A DNA stretch of 64,000 nt, taken from Brevundimonas sp. (GTDB lineage Bacteria > Pseudomonadota > Alphaproteobacteria > Caulobacterales > Caulobacteraceae). Position numbers and translations under genes: made by a program. The notes beneath the pieces are model-generated. The model was given only the letters and a program-made list of their open reading frames with translations. It searched no databases and was not told the DNA's origin. Shown in pieces: positions 21,371-32,802 of the stretch. The DNA is taken from NCBI RefSeq assembly GCF_016742135.1, contig NZ_JACVCG010000005.1, positions 186,924-250,923 on the forward strand. The letters are read 5' to 3'. How positions within the stretch are numbered: position 1 is the stretch's first letter; every line of letters starts with the position of its first letter.

Positions 21371-22102
21371 TCACCGAAATATCAGATCGACCTCTTCCGG
21401 CGACAGAAGCCGCCATTCGCCGGGTGGCAGGTCGTCGGGCAGGGTCAGGGCCCCGACCCGCTCGCGATGCAGGGCCTCAACGTGATTGCCGACGGCGGCG
21501 AACATGCGCCGCACCTGATGATAGCGGCCTTCGGTGACCGTCAGGGTCGCCTCGGTCGGGGTGATGACCTCGAGGATGGCGGGCGACAGGGGCTTGTCCT
21601 CGCCCTCCAGCACCAGTTCGCCCGAAGCGAACAGGGCAGCCTCACCTCCCTCCAGAGGCCGGGCCAGGGTGGCGCGGTAAACCTTGGCCACATGGCGTTT
21701 GGGGCTGATGATCCGGTGCAGCAGGACCCCGTCGTCAGTGAGCAGCAGCAGGCCGGTGGTCGCCTTGTCCAGCCGGCCGACGGTCGAGATGGCCGGGTCG
21801 CGCCTGCGCCAGCGTCCGGGCAGCAGGTCGAACACCAGGGCGCCGTCCTCCTTGTGCGAACAGGTCATGCCCAGCGGCTTGTGCATCATCATCACCAGCC
21901 CCGGCAGGGGGTCGAGCGGTTCGCCGTCGATCTCCATCCGCGACGGCAGGTCGGGCGCGAGGGCAATGCGTTTCGACACATCGGTCACGTCCGCACCGTC
22001 CAGCACAATGCCGCCTGCCCTGGCCATCCGCGCCATTTCGGTGCGCGAGCCATAGCCCAGCGAGGACAGCAGGCGGTCGACGCGGGCGGTCGGGGTTTTC
22101 AC
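21371..22102 (-). CDS. RsuA/RluB-family pseudouridine synthase
   Basis: This 243-residue protein isomerises specific uridines in rRNA. It has an N-terminal S4 RNA-binding domain (RVDRLLSSLGYGSRTEMARMARAGGIVLDG, residues 7-36) and the catalytic domain with MHKPLGMTCSHKE near 73, the catalytic-Asp motif GRLDKATTGLLLLT near 102, and the C-terminal EGRYHQVRRMFAAVGNHV. RsuA acts on 16S rRNA and RluB/RluE/RluF on 23S rRNA; the S4-containing short form is most like RsuA. It uses a GTG start at 22102, overlapping the stop of the methyltransferase gene upstream by 4 nt, so two rRNA modification enzymes are coupled. Confidence 0.9.
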   Translation of the reverse strand: MKTPTARVDRLLSSLGYGSRTEMARMARAGGIVLDGADVTDVSKRIALAPDLPSRMEIDGEPLDPLPGLVMMMHKPLGMTCSHKEDGALVFDLLPGRWRRRDPAISTVGRLDKATTGLLLLTDDGVLLHRIISPKRHVAKVYRATLARPLEGGEAALFASGELVLEGEDKPLSPAILEVITPTEATLTVTEGRYHQVRRMFAAVGNHVEALHRERVGALTLPDDLPPGEWRLLSPEEVDLIFR

Positions 22103-22998
22103 TTCTTCGCCTCGATGATCTTGTAGCCGTCGCCCTCGACGACCGCGCGGACGGCCTTGAAGGCCGACTTCAGCCCGGCCTCATAGGGCAGGTGCCGGTT
22201 GGCGACCATCCACAGGGTGCCGCCGGTCCGCAGCGACTTCGCGGCCCGGTCGATGAAGGCCTGACCCAGCGCCCGGTCCTCGGCCCCGCCGTCGTGGAAG
22301 GGCGGGTTGGCGACGACAAAGTCCAGATCGGTCAGGCTGTCGAGCGTGCGCACATCCGCCCACATATGCCGGGCGCGCGGGTCGGTGAGGTTGCGCCGTG
22401 CCGCCTCGACCGCGCGGCGGTCCAGATCGATCAGGGCGAGGTCGGTGACCGCTTCCTGCGCCAGCACGGCCTGCCCCAGCGCGCCAAAGCCACAGCCGAA
22501 GTCGGCCCCCCGGCCCTTCAGCGTGCCCAGATGACGGATCAGCAGGGCCGTGCCCGGATCGACCCGGTCCCAGGCGAACAGGCCTGGCTGGGTCCAGATG
22601 CCGGACTCCGGGTCCTGACGCAGGGCGCCCTCGGCGATCGCGGCCTCGAAGCCGGTCAGGGTGGCGGGGCGGACGCCAAGACAGCGTTTGAAATGGGCCT
22701 TGGATACGACCTCGCTGGCGATGCCGAAGCCCTCCAGCTCCTTCGCCAGGCGGGTGCCGCCCCGGGTCTTGAGCGCCATGGCATCGATCCGGCCGCCCGG
22801 CTTCAGCGCGCGCAGAACCAGGGCCAACGTATAGCGCCGCTCGACGGCCCCGGCCGGCGCATGGACCACGGCGTGATCGAAACTCTCGGGTGTCAGGTCT
22901 TCCAGCACCTCGGCGCCCGGATGGCGCGGCGAGACCTGTACGGCATCGGTGGGCGGATCAAAGATGAGGGGCGGGCGACCATAGATCAGGCTGTTCAT
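22099..22998 (-). CDS. RsmC-like 16S rRNA (guanine-N2) methyltransferase
   Basis: This 299-residue class I SAM-dependent methyltransferase starts at the ATG at 22998. The C-terminal catalytic half has the SAM-binding GADFGCGFGALGQAVL near residue 188, an acidic loop ALIDLDRRAVEAARRN near 214 and the catalytic NPPFHDGG near 252, the N-P-P-(F/Y)-H pattern typical of RsmC/RlmG enzymes that modify exocyclic N2 of guanine. The N-terminal half resembles a degenerate methyltransferase-like domain, as in RsmC. It overlaps the rsuA-like gene by 4 nt and is divergent from recQ. Confidence 0.87.
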   Translation of the reverse strand: MNSLIYGRPPLIFDPPTDAVQVSPRHPGAEVLEDLTPESFDHAVVHAPAGAVERRYTLALVLRALKPGGRIDAMALKTRGGTRLAKELEGFGIASEVVSKAHFKRCLGVRPATLTGFEAAIAEGALRQDPESGIWTQPGLFAWDRVDPGTALLIRHLGTLKGRGADFGCGFGALGQAVLAQEAVTDLALIDLDRRAVEAARRNLTDPRARHMWADVRTLDSLTDLDFVVANPPFHDGGAEDRALGQAFIDRAAKSLRTGGTLWMVANRHLPYEAGLKSAFKAVRAVVEGDGYKIIEAKK

Positions 22999-23070
22999 AA
23001 GGCGGCCTATAGCGACAATTGTCGCGGCGGGCACGGGTGACACATCCGGCCCCATCCGGCAGAAGCGGGC

Positions 23071-24936
23071 ATGGCCTGTGATTCGTCCGCCAGCCGGAGC
23101 CTTCCGGACGCCCGCGCCCTGCTGCAGCGTATCTGGGGCCATGACGACTTTCGCGGTCTTCAGGCGCCAGTGATCACGGCCGTGCTGGAGGGGCGTGACG
23201 TTCTGGCGGTGCTGCCGACCGGCGGCGGCAAGAGCCTGTGCTACCAGATCCCCGCCCTGATGCGGCCCGGCCTGACGCTGGTGGTCTCGCCCCTCATCGC
23301 CCTGATGAGCGATCAGGTCGCCGCACTGGACCAGCTGGGCGTGCCCGCCGCGCGACTGGATTCCTCGCTCGATTCCGAGGCGCGTGCCGCCCTCTGGACG
23401 CGCATCCGGGCGGGCGAGATCAAGCTGCTCTACGTCTCACCGGAGGGCCTGGCCTCGGCCTGGCTGCTGGACCGGCTGGCCGAGCTGGACCTCTCGCTGA
23501 TCGCCGTCGACGAGGCGCACTGCGTCTCGCAATGGGGCCATGACTTCCGCCCCGATTATCGCAATCTGGGGCGGCTGAAGGCGCGCTTTCCCCGTGTGCC
23601 GACCGTGGCCCTGACGGCCACCGCCGATGCCCGGACCCGCGCCGACATCCTGCAGTCCCTGAACATCGGCGCGGCCGAGGTGTTCGTCGACAGCTTCGCC
23701 CGGCCGAACCTGCGCCTGTCGGCCCTGCCCAAGGCAGGCGGGCAGGCGAAGACCGAGGTCCAGGTGGTCGAACTGGTCGAGGCCCGGCGGGGCGTTTCGG
23801 GCGTCGTCTATTGCGGGTCGAGGAAGGGCTGCGAGCGGCTGGCCGAAGCGCTTTCGGCGGCAGGCCATGATGCGGTTGCCTACCACGCCGGCCTTGAGAC
23901 GCGCGAGCGCCACGAGCGGCTGACCCGCTTCCTCGAGGCCGATCAGGGGGTGATGGTGGCGACCATCGCCTTCGGCATGGGGGTCGACAAGCCGGACGTC
24001 CGCTATGTCCTGCTCGCCGACCCGCCCGGCTCGCTCGAGGCCTATTGGCAGAAGGTCGGACGCGCGGGCCGCGACGGCGATCCGGCCGAGGGCATCACCC
24101 TTTACGGCTCGGCCGATGTGGCCTGGTCGCTGAAGCGGCTGGACGGCGGCGTGCTGGACCCCGAGGTCATGGCCGCCCAGCGCCGCAAGGTCTGGCAGCT
24201 GTATGCCATGCTGGACGGCGCGACCTGTCGGCCGCAGGCGGTGCGCCACTATTTCGGGGAAGAGGGCGCAGAGCCCTGCGGTGTCTGCGACCTGTGCCGC
24301 AGCCCGCCCGAGCAGGTGGCCATGACCACCGAGGCGCAGAAGGCGCTGGCCGCCGTGCACCGGCTGGAAGGCCGCTATGGTCGGGGCCGGGTGATCGACC
24401 ACCTGACCGGACGCCAGAAGGATGGCGAGGGACCGGGTCAGGGCCTGTCGACCTGGGGCATCGGGCGCGACCTGCCCGTCAGCGAATGGCGACGCGTGCT
24501 GGATCATCTGGTGTTCGAGGGCCTGCTGATCGAGGACCCGAACGACGGGCGCCCCCTGATCGGGCTGGGCGACCTGGAGGCTGTGCGGGCCGTCTATCGC
24601 GGTGCGCATGAGGTGCGGCTGCGGCGGGAAGCCCCCCAGGCGGCGCGATCCGCCGGCAAGCGGGCCCCGGCTACCGACCTTCTGGCGCGCCTGCCCGCCG
24701 GGGCGCGCGAGCGGTTCGAAGCCCTGCGTGCCTGGCGACGCGAGGTGGCCCATGCCCAGGGCGTGCCGCCCTATGTCATCTTTCAGGACCGCACCCTGCT
24801 GGTCCTGGCCGAGGCGCACCCCGCCAGTCTGGCCGCCCTGTCGGCCGTGCCGGGGATCGGCAAGTCGAAGCTCACTACCTATGGCCGGGCCGTGCTGGAG
24901 GTTCTGGCCCGGACGCGGGATGCCGAGGCGGCCTGA
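23071..24936 (+). CDS. recQ: ATP-dependent DNA helicase RecQ
   Basis: RecQ is a 3'-5' helicase for recombination and fork repair. The 621-residue protein has all landmarks in order: FRGLQAPVI (motif 0), Walker [14 protein letters not shown] near 48-60, [12 protein letters not shown], the Walker B box [18 protein letters not shown] near 146, TATAD, motif [14 protein letters not shown] near 329, a cysteine cluster CGVCDLC in the zinc-binding region near 405, a winged-helix region, and a C-terminal HRDC domain ([15 protein letters not shown]... GIGKSKL, about 548-615). The start at 23071 lies 72 bp from the divergent RsmC-like gene. Confidence 0.96.
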   Translation: MACDSSASRSLPDARALLQRIWGHDDFRGLQAPVITAVLEGRDVLAVLPTGGGKSLCYQIPALMRPGLTLVVSPLIALMSDQVAALDQLGVPAARLDSSLDSEARAALWTRIRAGEIKLLYVSPEGLASAWLLDRLAELDLSLIAVDEAHCVSQWGHDFRPDYRNLGRLKARFPRVPTVALTATADARTRADILQSLNIGAAEVFVDSFARPNLRLSALPKAGGQAKTEVQVVELVEARRGVSGVVYCGSRKGCERLAEALSAAGHDAVAYHAGLETRERHERLTRFLEADQGVMVATIAFGMGVDKPDVRYVLLADPPGSLEAYWQKVGRAGRDGDPAEGITLYGSADVAWSLKRLDGGVLDPEVMAAQRRKVWQLYAMLDGATCRPQAVRHYFGEEGAEPCGVCDLCRSPPEQVAMTTEAQKALAAVHRLEGRYGRGRVIDHLTGRQKDGEGPGQGLSTWGIGRDLPVSEWRRVLDHLVFEGLLIEDPNDGRPLIGLGDLEAVRAVYRGAHEVRLRREAPQAARSAGKRAPATDLLARLPAGARERFEALRAWRREVAHAQGVPPYVIFQDRTLLVLAEAHPASLAALSAVPGIGKSKLTTYGRAVLEVLARTRDAEAA

Positions 24937-24960
24937 GCCCGGCTGACCCGTGTTGGACCC

Positions 24961-25962
24961 CTAGCGGTTGCCCAGAAACTCATCGACCGCCGCCATGAAG
25001 CGCGCGGGCTGATCCATCATCACCATATGCTCGGCACCCTCGATCGGCACCAGACGCACGGGGTTCCGCGCGCCGCGATACGCCTGTTGCCAGGAAGACT
25101 GCAGCCTGTAGCGGGGGGAGTCCTCGCGGCGGCTCCAGCCATAGACCACGGTCACCGGCACATCGATGCGCGCCAGATTGGGGCGCAGGTCGACGGTCAT
25201 GACCTCATAGAGGCTCTGCGCCAGCACGCGGGAGTCACCGCCCTGCCAGCCAACCCAGGAGTCGAGCGCGCCGGCCGTCGATCCCATACCCTGTGCCCAG
25301 GGCTGGCGGGCGAGGGCTTCGTCTCCGAGGAACAGCACGGCCTGATAGGCGACGGCGGCGATCGGCTCCAGATCCCGCCCCGTGGCCCGATCATCGAGCA
25401 ACGACGGAAAGAAGGGGGCCGCGTCGACGATCATCACCCTACCGAGGGTGACGCCGGGCGTCGAGGCCAGCCGAAGCGCGATCTGGCCTCCCATGGAGTG
25501 GCCGATGACGGCAGGATCGCGCAGGCCCCGGGTACGGATGTAGCGGCCGACCTCTTCCGCCACCGGACCCGCGACCAGACCCTGTCCATTACCGCCCGCC
25601 GCCAGCTCGCCAAAGCCGCGCACCGACACCAGATGCACGCGGTGGGTCCGGCTGAGCTGCTCGGCCACGGGCTCCCAGACAAGGGCGGTCGAAGCCAGGC
25701 CCGGAATCAGGATGACATCGGGGGCGGACCGTCCGGCTGCACCCGGCGGATCCCGAACCTCGACCACGATGCGGTTCGAGGTGAAGCGCGCCTGGGGGGC
25801 GGGCATCGCCGCCGACCGACCGGGCGTCTCGGCGGCAGGTCCGACCCGCGCGGGCACCGATGCGGGTGTCGAGGGTGGAGCGGGCTCGGACGACGAAGGC
25901 GTCGCCAGCGCGAACATCAGACCAGTCAGGGCAAGCAGGGAGATCATGAGGGTCATCCTCAT
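24961..25962 (-). CDS. Alpha/beta hydrolase with N-terminal membrane/signal segment
   Basis: This predicted hydrolase has 333 residues from the ATG at 25962. Residues 1-22 form a hydrophobic signal or anchor (MRMTLMISLLALTGLMFAL), followed by a Pro/Ala/Ser-rich linker of about 50 residues, so the catalytic domain is probably periplasmic. Hydrolase landmarks are LIPGLASTALVWEPV near 93, the nucleophile GHSMGGQIAL near 163, an acidic position in VTVVYGWSRREDSP and the His in EGAEHMVMMDQP near 313. In-frame ATGs at 25956 and 25947 are alternatives, and the last is better placed relative to GAGG. It is convergent with recQ. The substrate is not predictable. Confidence 0.82.
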   Translation of the reverse strand: MRMTLMISLLALTGLMFALATPSSSEPAPPSTPASVPARVGPAAETPGRSAAMPAPQARFTSNRIVVEVRDPPGAAGRSAPDVILIPGLASTALVWEPVAEQLSRTHRVHLVSVRGFGELAAGGNGQGLVAGPVAEEVGRYIRTRGLRDPAVIGHSMGGQIALRLASTPGVTLGRVMIVDAAPFFPSLLDDRATGRDLEPIAAVAYQAVLFLGDEALARQPWAQGMGSTAGALDSWVGWQGGDSRVLAQSLYEVMTVDLRPNLARIDVPVTVVYGWSRREDSPRYRLQSSWQQAYRGARNPVRLVPIEGAEHMVMMDQPARFMAAVDEFLGNR

Positions 25963-26057
25963 CAGGAACGCGGCCCGGATGAGGCGGATCGGGCGGCTCT
26001 TGCCAAATTTGCGTGATCGGCCTCTTCTGTCACCGGATCTTCTTGGGGGAGACACCG

Positions 26058-26507
26058 ATGCTGACTTCGATCCTGACTGCCCTGGCCATGGGCCTGATAC
26101 CCGCTTTCGACCAGGACCCTCCGATTTCAACGGCGCCGGTCAGCGACTGGCACCCTTTTTCGCGCAGCGCCACCACGGCCTATCTGGCCGACGCCGCCCA
26201 GATCGTGCCGACCGAGGCAGGCACCCGGGTCCGGGTGGCCCGCGTGCCGCTGACCGGCAGCGATTTCAGTCACGAGATCGACACCTTCACCTTCCGCTGT
26301 GGCAGCCGCGAAATCCGCTTCCTGTCCACCGACACCTATGACGGCACCGGCCAGCTGACCGACCGCTATGAGGAAACCGTCGAGGAGTGGGACACGGTCA
26401 ATGAGGGCACCAACTATGGCTTCCTCTACGAAGTCGTCTGCAACGAGAAGCGCTCCGCCCAGGGGTCCTATCCGAGCGTAACCGCCTTCATCGGCCAGAC
26501 TCGTTAA
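26058..26507 (+). CDS. Secreted hypothetical protein, surface-adhesin-E-like
   Basis: This 149-residue protein starts at the ATG at 26058, preceded by GGGGGAGA. A short signal peptide (MLTSILTALAMGLIPAF) is probable. The mature part has paired cysteines in TFRCGSREIRF and YEVVCNEKR, separated by about 45 residues, and alternates short beta strands; the pattern W-x-P-x-S...RVRVAR...CGxxxIR...VC resembles small periplasmic proteins annotated as surface-adhesin E-like, but this is a weak match. It is convergent with the next gene, with only 3 bp between stop codons. Confidence 0.7.
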   Translation: MLTSILTALAMGLIPAFDQDPPISTAPVSDWHPFSRSATTAYLADAAQIVPTEAGTRVRVARVPLTGSDFSHEIDTFTFRCGSREIRFLSTDTYDGTGQLTDRYEETVEEWDTVNEGTNYGFLYEVVCNEKRSAQGSYPSVTAFIGQTR

Positions 26508-26510
26508 GGC

Positions 26511-26981
26511 TCAAGCCGGGACTGCGGCCCGTTGATAGCGCTCGATGCACAGATCGATATTGGCGATCAGGGTCGACACCTGGGCCAGGTCCAGCGAGCC
26601 GTCCAGCGTCAGCTGAAAGGTCTCGATCAGCGGCGCGAAGGTGCCGGGTAGCCACAGATCGCTCTGCCGCACGGCGTCGCTGAGGCCGGCCGTGCGGAGG
26701 AGCACCTGGTCCAGACCGGGCCGGTTCACCTTCAGGCAATACCCGATGAGCCGGTCCGCGACGTCATAGATCTGGCGCAGGGCGTCGTCGGACGGACGGT
26801 CCGCCCCGTTACCGGCAAGGCTCCGAAGGGTCTGAAGCCCTTCGTGAAAGCGGGGCAGGGTCTTCGAAGCCAGGGTCGTCAGGTTGGCATGGGCCTCCAG
26901 CAGCGCCTCCGACGCCTTCTTCCCACCCGGTCGACGCGCCTCTTGCTCGAAGCGGGTTTCGACGATTCGAAACTTGGTCAT
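26511..26981 (-). CDS. All-helical small protein, possibly CheE-like
   Basis: This 156-residue cytoplasmic protein (ATG at 26981) has no signal peptide and is predicted almost entirely helical. The N-terminus MTKFRIVETRFEQEARRPGGKKASEALLEA carries an R-x-PGGK motif followed by helices, an arrangement that resembles proteins named CheE in Caulobacterales chemotaxis clusters. This is a low-confidence resemblance from memory. No chemotaxis genes are present nearby, but an Hpt-like fragment (a phosphotransfer domain) begins about 100 bp away on the opposite strand, which makes a signalling role plausible. A GTG two codons upstream (26987) is an alternative start. Confidence 0.6.
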   Translation of the reverse strand: MTKFRIVETRFEQEARRPGGKKASEALLEAHANLTTLASKTLPRFHEGLQTLRSLAGNGADRPSDDALRQIYDVADRLIGYCLKVNRPGLDQVLLRTAGLSDAVRQSDLWLPGTFAPLIETFQLTLDGSLDLAQVSTLIANIDLCIERYQRAAVPA

Positions 26982-27032
26982 ACTCACAGGGCTACTTTCT
27001 GGGGTTTCAGGACGCTGTTGATCTGGTCCTGA

Positions 27033-29794
<2,762 letters not shown>

Positions 29795-29828
29795 CTAAAT
29801 ATATAGGAAATTCGGCGGGAATTGCGAG

Positions 29829-29855
29829 GAAAAGGGGGCTGGAGCCCACCCCTGA
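29829..29855 (-). terminator. Possible terminator after recF
   Basis: On the minus strand, directly after the recF stop codon, a GGGG...CCCC imperfect hairpin (29834-29853) is followed by TTTT. The stem contains mismatches, so it may terminate only partially before gyrB. Confidence 0.4.
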
Positions 29856-29857
29856 AT

Positions 29858-30991
29858 TCACTCTGCGACCAAGGCGCCTCCGGACACGCGTACGAACAGG
29901 CCACGCCCCTCCAGACCCTCGAACAGGACGCGTTCCGTGCCGGTCAGGAAGGCCTGCAGGCCCCGCTCCCGCCCCAGGGCCTCGATCTCGTCGAACAGGG
30001 CGGCGCGCCGGTCGGCGTCGAGGTGGGCCGGGGCCTCGTCCAGCAGCAATAGAGGCCGCGCCGTCTGATCCGCCAGCCGGGTGATCTGGGCGAGGATCAG
30101 GTTCAGCACCAGCGCCTTCTGCTCGCCCGAAGAGCCCTCGGCGGCCGGGCGGTTCTTCTCGCGGTGCAGCGCCGTCAGGTCGGTCCGGTGGGGGCCGAAC
30201 AGCGAGCGTCCCGCGGCGCCATCCCGCGACCGGGCGGCGCGGAAACCGTCGCGCAGGAAGCCCTCGACTGCCTCAGCCGCCTCGCCAGCCCCACTGCGCC
30301 GCTCGGCCTCGCCGGCCAGACCCAGATCGGCTTGCGGGAAGGGCCTTCCCGCCCGGGCGTCGATCGCCTCCTGCAGCTCCGACAGGGCCGCCACCCGGGC
30401 CCCGGCCATACGCGCGCCCGCCTCGGCCAGCCGGGCCTCCAGCGCGTCCAGCCACAGGGGGTCGGCCTCACCCCCCTCGGCGGCCTGCAGCAACAGGCGC
30501 AGCCGCTCGCGCAGGGCCTTGTCATAGGCGGCGACCGCAGCTGCATGGTCGGGCACGGCGGCAAACACCAGCCGGTCAAAAAACCGCAGCCGGTCGGCCC
30601 GCGCGTCGGAAAACAGCCGGTCCTGCTCCGGCGTCGCCCACACGGGCCTGAGATACTCCAGCAGCCGCCCGGGCTGGGCCGTCTCGCCATTGATCCGCAC
30701 GATGCGCCGCACAGCACCCGCCCCCGGCACGCCGGTGCCCAGCCGGGTTTCGTCGTCCAGCTCGACCGCCACGGCCCAGGGCCGCCCCGAGGCCTCGCCC
30801 GGCTCTCGCCGCCCCATCTCGGCCGCCGTCGCCCCGCGAAGGCCCTTGCCGGGCGTCAGCAGGCTCAGCGCCTCCAGCAGATTGGTCTTGCCCGCCCCGT
30901 TCGGCCCATACAGCACCACAGGCCCCGCCCCCGGCTCCAGCCGCGCGGTCCCGTACGAACGGAAATCAGTGAGGGTGAGGGTGGTGATCAA
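29858..30991 (-). CDS. recF: DNA replication/repair protein RecF
   Basis: RecF loads RecA at single-strand gaps with RecO and RecR. The 377-residue SMC-like ATPase shows [14 protein letters not shown] near the N-terminus, Walker [18 protein letters not shown] (28-44), [10 protein letters not shown] near 261, the signature [16 protein letters not shown] near 286 and Walker [13 protein letters not shown] near 313. The start is a TTG at 30991; no ATG fits. It follows a small lipoprotein gene and precedes gyrB in the conserved dnaA-dnaN-recF-gyrB order. Confidence 0.95.
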   Translation of the reverse strand: MITTLTLTDFRSYGTARLEPGAGPVVLYGPNGAGKTNLLEALSLLTPGKGLRGATAAEMGRREPGEASGRPWAVAVELDDETRLGTGVPGAGAVRRIVRINGETAQPGRLLEYLRPVWATPEQDRLFSDARADRLRFFDRLVFAAVPDHAAAVAAYDKALRERLRLLLQAAEGGEADPLWLDALEARLAEAGARMAGARVAALSELQEAIDARAGRPFPQADLGLAGEAERRSGAGEAAEAVEGFLRDGFRAARSRDGAAGRSLFGPHRTDLTALHREKNRPAAEGSSGEQKALVLNLILAQITRLADQTARPLLLLDEAPAHLDADRRAALFDEIEALGRERGLQAFLTGTERVLFEGLEGRGLFVRVSGGALVAE

Positions 30992-31037
30992 GGGCGCAGT
31001 TTAGCGAGCCGCGGACCCCGACGCCATCGCGACAGGG

Positions 31038-31505
31038 TCAGGATGGCATCCGGCGCGGGGCGGTTCCGGCTGTGGTGAACTCGGCCGTTCCGCCGCCGAG
31101 AATGACGCATCGGACCGTCTGCGGTCCCGGGCCGCCCGAGCGCCCGCAGCTGCCCTCGCCGCGCCAAACGACCGGCGGGTGGCCCGGGCGCGTGAGGATG
31201 ACCCGGTCGACCAACAGATAGTCGGGGCCGCCAGGTACAGCGGCTGTGCGTCCGGAACCGCTGAAGGCGACAGTGGCCGAGCCGGCGATGAAGGTGACAG
31301 TTGCCCCGCCATCGGCGTGGTCGTCGATCCGCATCAGTCCTGTGCACGCGCCCGACAGATCCCCCACGCCGTCGATAAAAAGGGCATCACAGCGCCCGTC
31401 GATCAAGGTGGTCGCAGTGATTGCCGACGGGGCTTCGACGCGCGGATCGGGCGTTGAGGCGCAGGCGACCAGTCCGGAAACGGCGATCAGGGCGACCCTG
31501 ACCAC
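31038..31505 (-). CDS. Small predicted lipoprotein inserted between dnaN and recF
   Basis: This 155-residue protein starts at a GTG at 31505, only 4 bp after the dnaN stop codon. The signal sequence MVRVALIAVSGLVACAS ends in a lipobox (LVAC, Cys at 15), so the protein is probably membrane-anchored in the periplasm. The mature part has four cysteines (GRCDALF, GACTGLM, GSCGRSG, VRCVILG), giving two likely disulfide bonds, and a beta-rich composition. I do not recognise a family. Its position inside the replication gene order is unusual and suggests co-transcription with dnaN. Confidence 0.7.
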   Translation of the reverse strand: MVRVALIAVSGLVACASTPDPRVEAPSAITATTLIDGRCDALFIDGVGDLSGACTGLMRIDDHADGGATVTFIAGSATVAFSGSGRTAAVPGGPDYLLVDRVILTRPGHPPVVWRGEGSCGRSGGPGPQTVRCVILGGGTAEFTTAGTAPRRMPS

Positions 31506-31509
31506 GCGA

Positions 31510-32628
31510 TCACACCCTCAGCGGCATCAGCACATACTGGACGCCCGGATCGCCCGGATCGAGGACCAGGGTCGGGCTGGCCGGGTCGGCGAATTTGAAG
31601 GCGGCGGTCTCTCCGGTGATCTGGCCGCAGACATCCAGCAGATAGCGGGCGTTGAAGCCGATCTCGAACGGCTCTTCGGAATAGCCGATCTCGACCTCTT
31701 CGACGCCCTGCCCGGCCTCCATGTTGCGGACCGTCAGGGTCACGCGGTCCAGCTCGAAGGCCAGCTTCACGCTGCGGCTCTTTTCGGCCGAGATGGTGGC
31801 CACCCGGTCGACGGCGGCGGCAAAGACGGCGCGGTCGATGTCGGCCTGTTTATCGTTCCCGCGGGGAATGACGCGCACATAGTCGGGAAAGGCGCCGTCG
31901 ATGACCTTGGAGGTCAGGGCCGCCTGGCCGAATTCGAAGCGGATCTTCTGCGGCGAGACGATCACCTCGACCGCGCCCGAGCCGTCATCCAGCAGGCGGC
32001 GAACCTGATCGATGGTCTTACGCGGCACGATCACGCCGGGGCTGCCGGCGGCGCCTTCGGGGGCCGGGGTCTCGGCCAGCGCCAGACGGTGGCCGTCGGT
32101 CGCCACGGTGCGCAGCAGGGGCACGCCCTCCTCGGCCACGGTGTGCAGGTACAGGCCGTTCAGATAATAGCGGGTTTCCTCGGTCGAGACCGCGAACCGG
32201 GTCTTGTCGATCAGCCGGATCAGGTCTTCCTTGGCCAGCGAATAACGCGACCCGCCCGCCTCGGTCGACATGACCGGGAAGTCGCCCGCCGGAAGCACCG
32301 GCAGATTGAATTTCGACCGCCCCGCCTGAACCGTCAGGCGCGGATCATCGCCCGAATAGACCAGCGACACCTCGGCCCCTTCGGGCAGTTTGCGGGCGAT
32401 TTCATACAGGGTGTGGGCAGGGGCGGTGATCTGCCCCTCGACCTGGACGACGGCCTCGGCCTCATCGACCATTTCCATGTCGAGATCGGTGGCCGAGAAC
32501 GACAGCCGGTCGCGGCCTGCGCTGAGCAGCACATTGGCCAGGATCGGAATGGTGTTGCGGCGTTCGACTACGCTCTGGACGTGGCTGAGAGCCCGAAGGA
32601 GCGCGGATCGTTCGATGGTCAGCTGCAT
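31510..32628 (-). CDS. dnaN: DNA polymerase III beta subunit (sliding clamp) DnaN
   Basis: DnaN forms the ring clamp that tethers replicative polymerase to DNA. The 372-residue protein starts MQLTIERSALLRALSHVQSVVERRNTIPIL, the standard beginning, and ends YVLMPLRV, the conserved C-terminal hydrophobic cleft residues. Internal blocks include ATDLDMEMV near 47, LTVQAGRSKFNLPVLPAGDFPVM near 99 and ATDGHRLALAE near 175. All three clamp domains appear complete. The 174-bp space to dnaA contains a perfect DnaA box. Confidence 0.97.
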   Translation of the reverse strand: MQLTIERSALLRALSHVQSVVERRNTIPILANVLLSAGRDRLSFSATDLDMEMVDEAEAVVQVEGQITAPAHTLYEIARKLPEGAEVSLVYSGDDPRLTVQAGRSKFNLPVLPAGDFPVMSTEAGGSRYSLAKEDLIRLIDKTRFAVSTEETRYYLNGLYLHTVAEEGVPLLRTVATDGHRLALAETPAPEGAAGSPGVIVPRKTIDQVRRLLDDGSGAVEVIVSPQKIRFEFGQAALTSKVIDGAFPDYVRVIPRGNDKQADIDRAVFAAAVDRVATISAEKSRSVKLAFELDRVTLTVRNMEAGQGVEEVEIGYSEEPFEIGFNARYLLDVCGQITGETAAFKFADPASPTLVLDPGDPGVQYVLMPLRV

Positions 32629-32762
32629 GTCGTCTCGCCCGGACGCGGCGACTCAACCGTCACCGCGAGTATGAAGGGCCTTGGACACTAGCGTATCGCG
32701 CGGCCAGAGCAAGAAAGGGCTTGAACATCAGCCCCCGACGCCCCGGCCACCCCGGCCCCGGG

Positions 32763-32783
32763 TGTGGATAAGGATGTGGATGG
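32763..32783. promoter_or_regulatory. DnaA box pair between dnaA and dnaN
   Basis: TGTGGATAA at 32763-32771 is the exact reverse complement of the consensus DnaA box TTATCCACA. A second site TGTGGATGG (7 of 9) follows at 32775-32783, 12 bp apart. They lie between the dnaA stop codon and dnaN. They may serve DnaA-dependent control of dnaN or titrate DnaA. Confidence 0.75.
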
Positions 32784-32802
32784 ACCGGCGGGGCGCGCGT
32801 TT

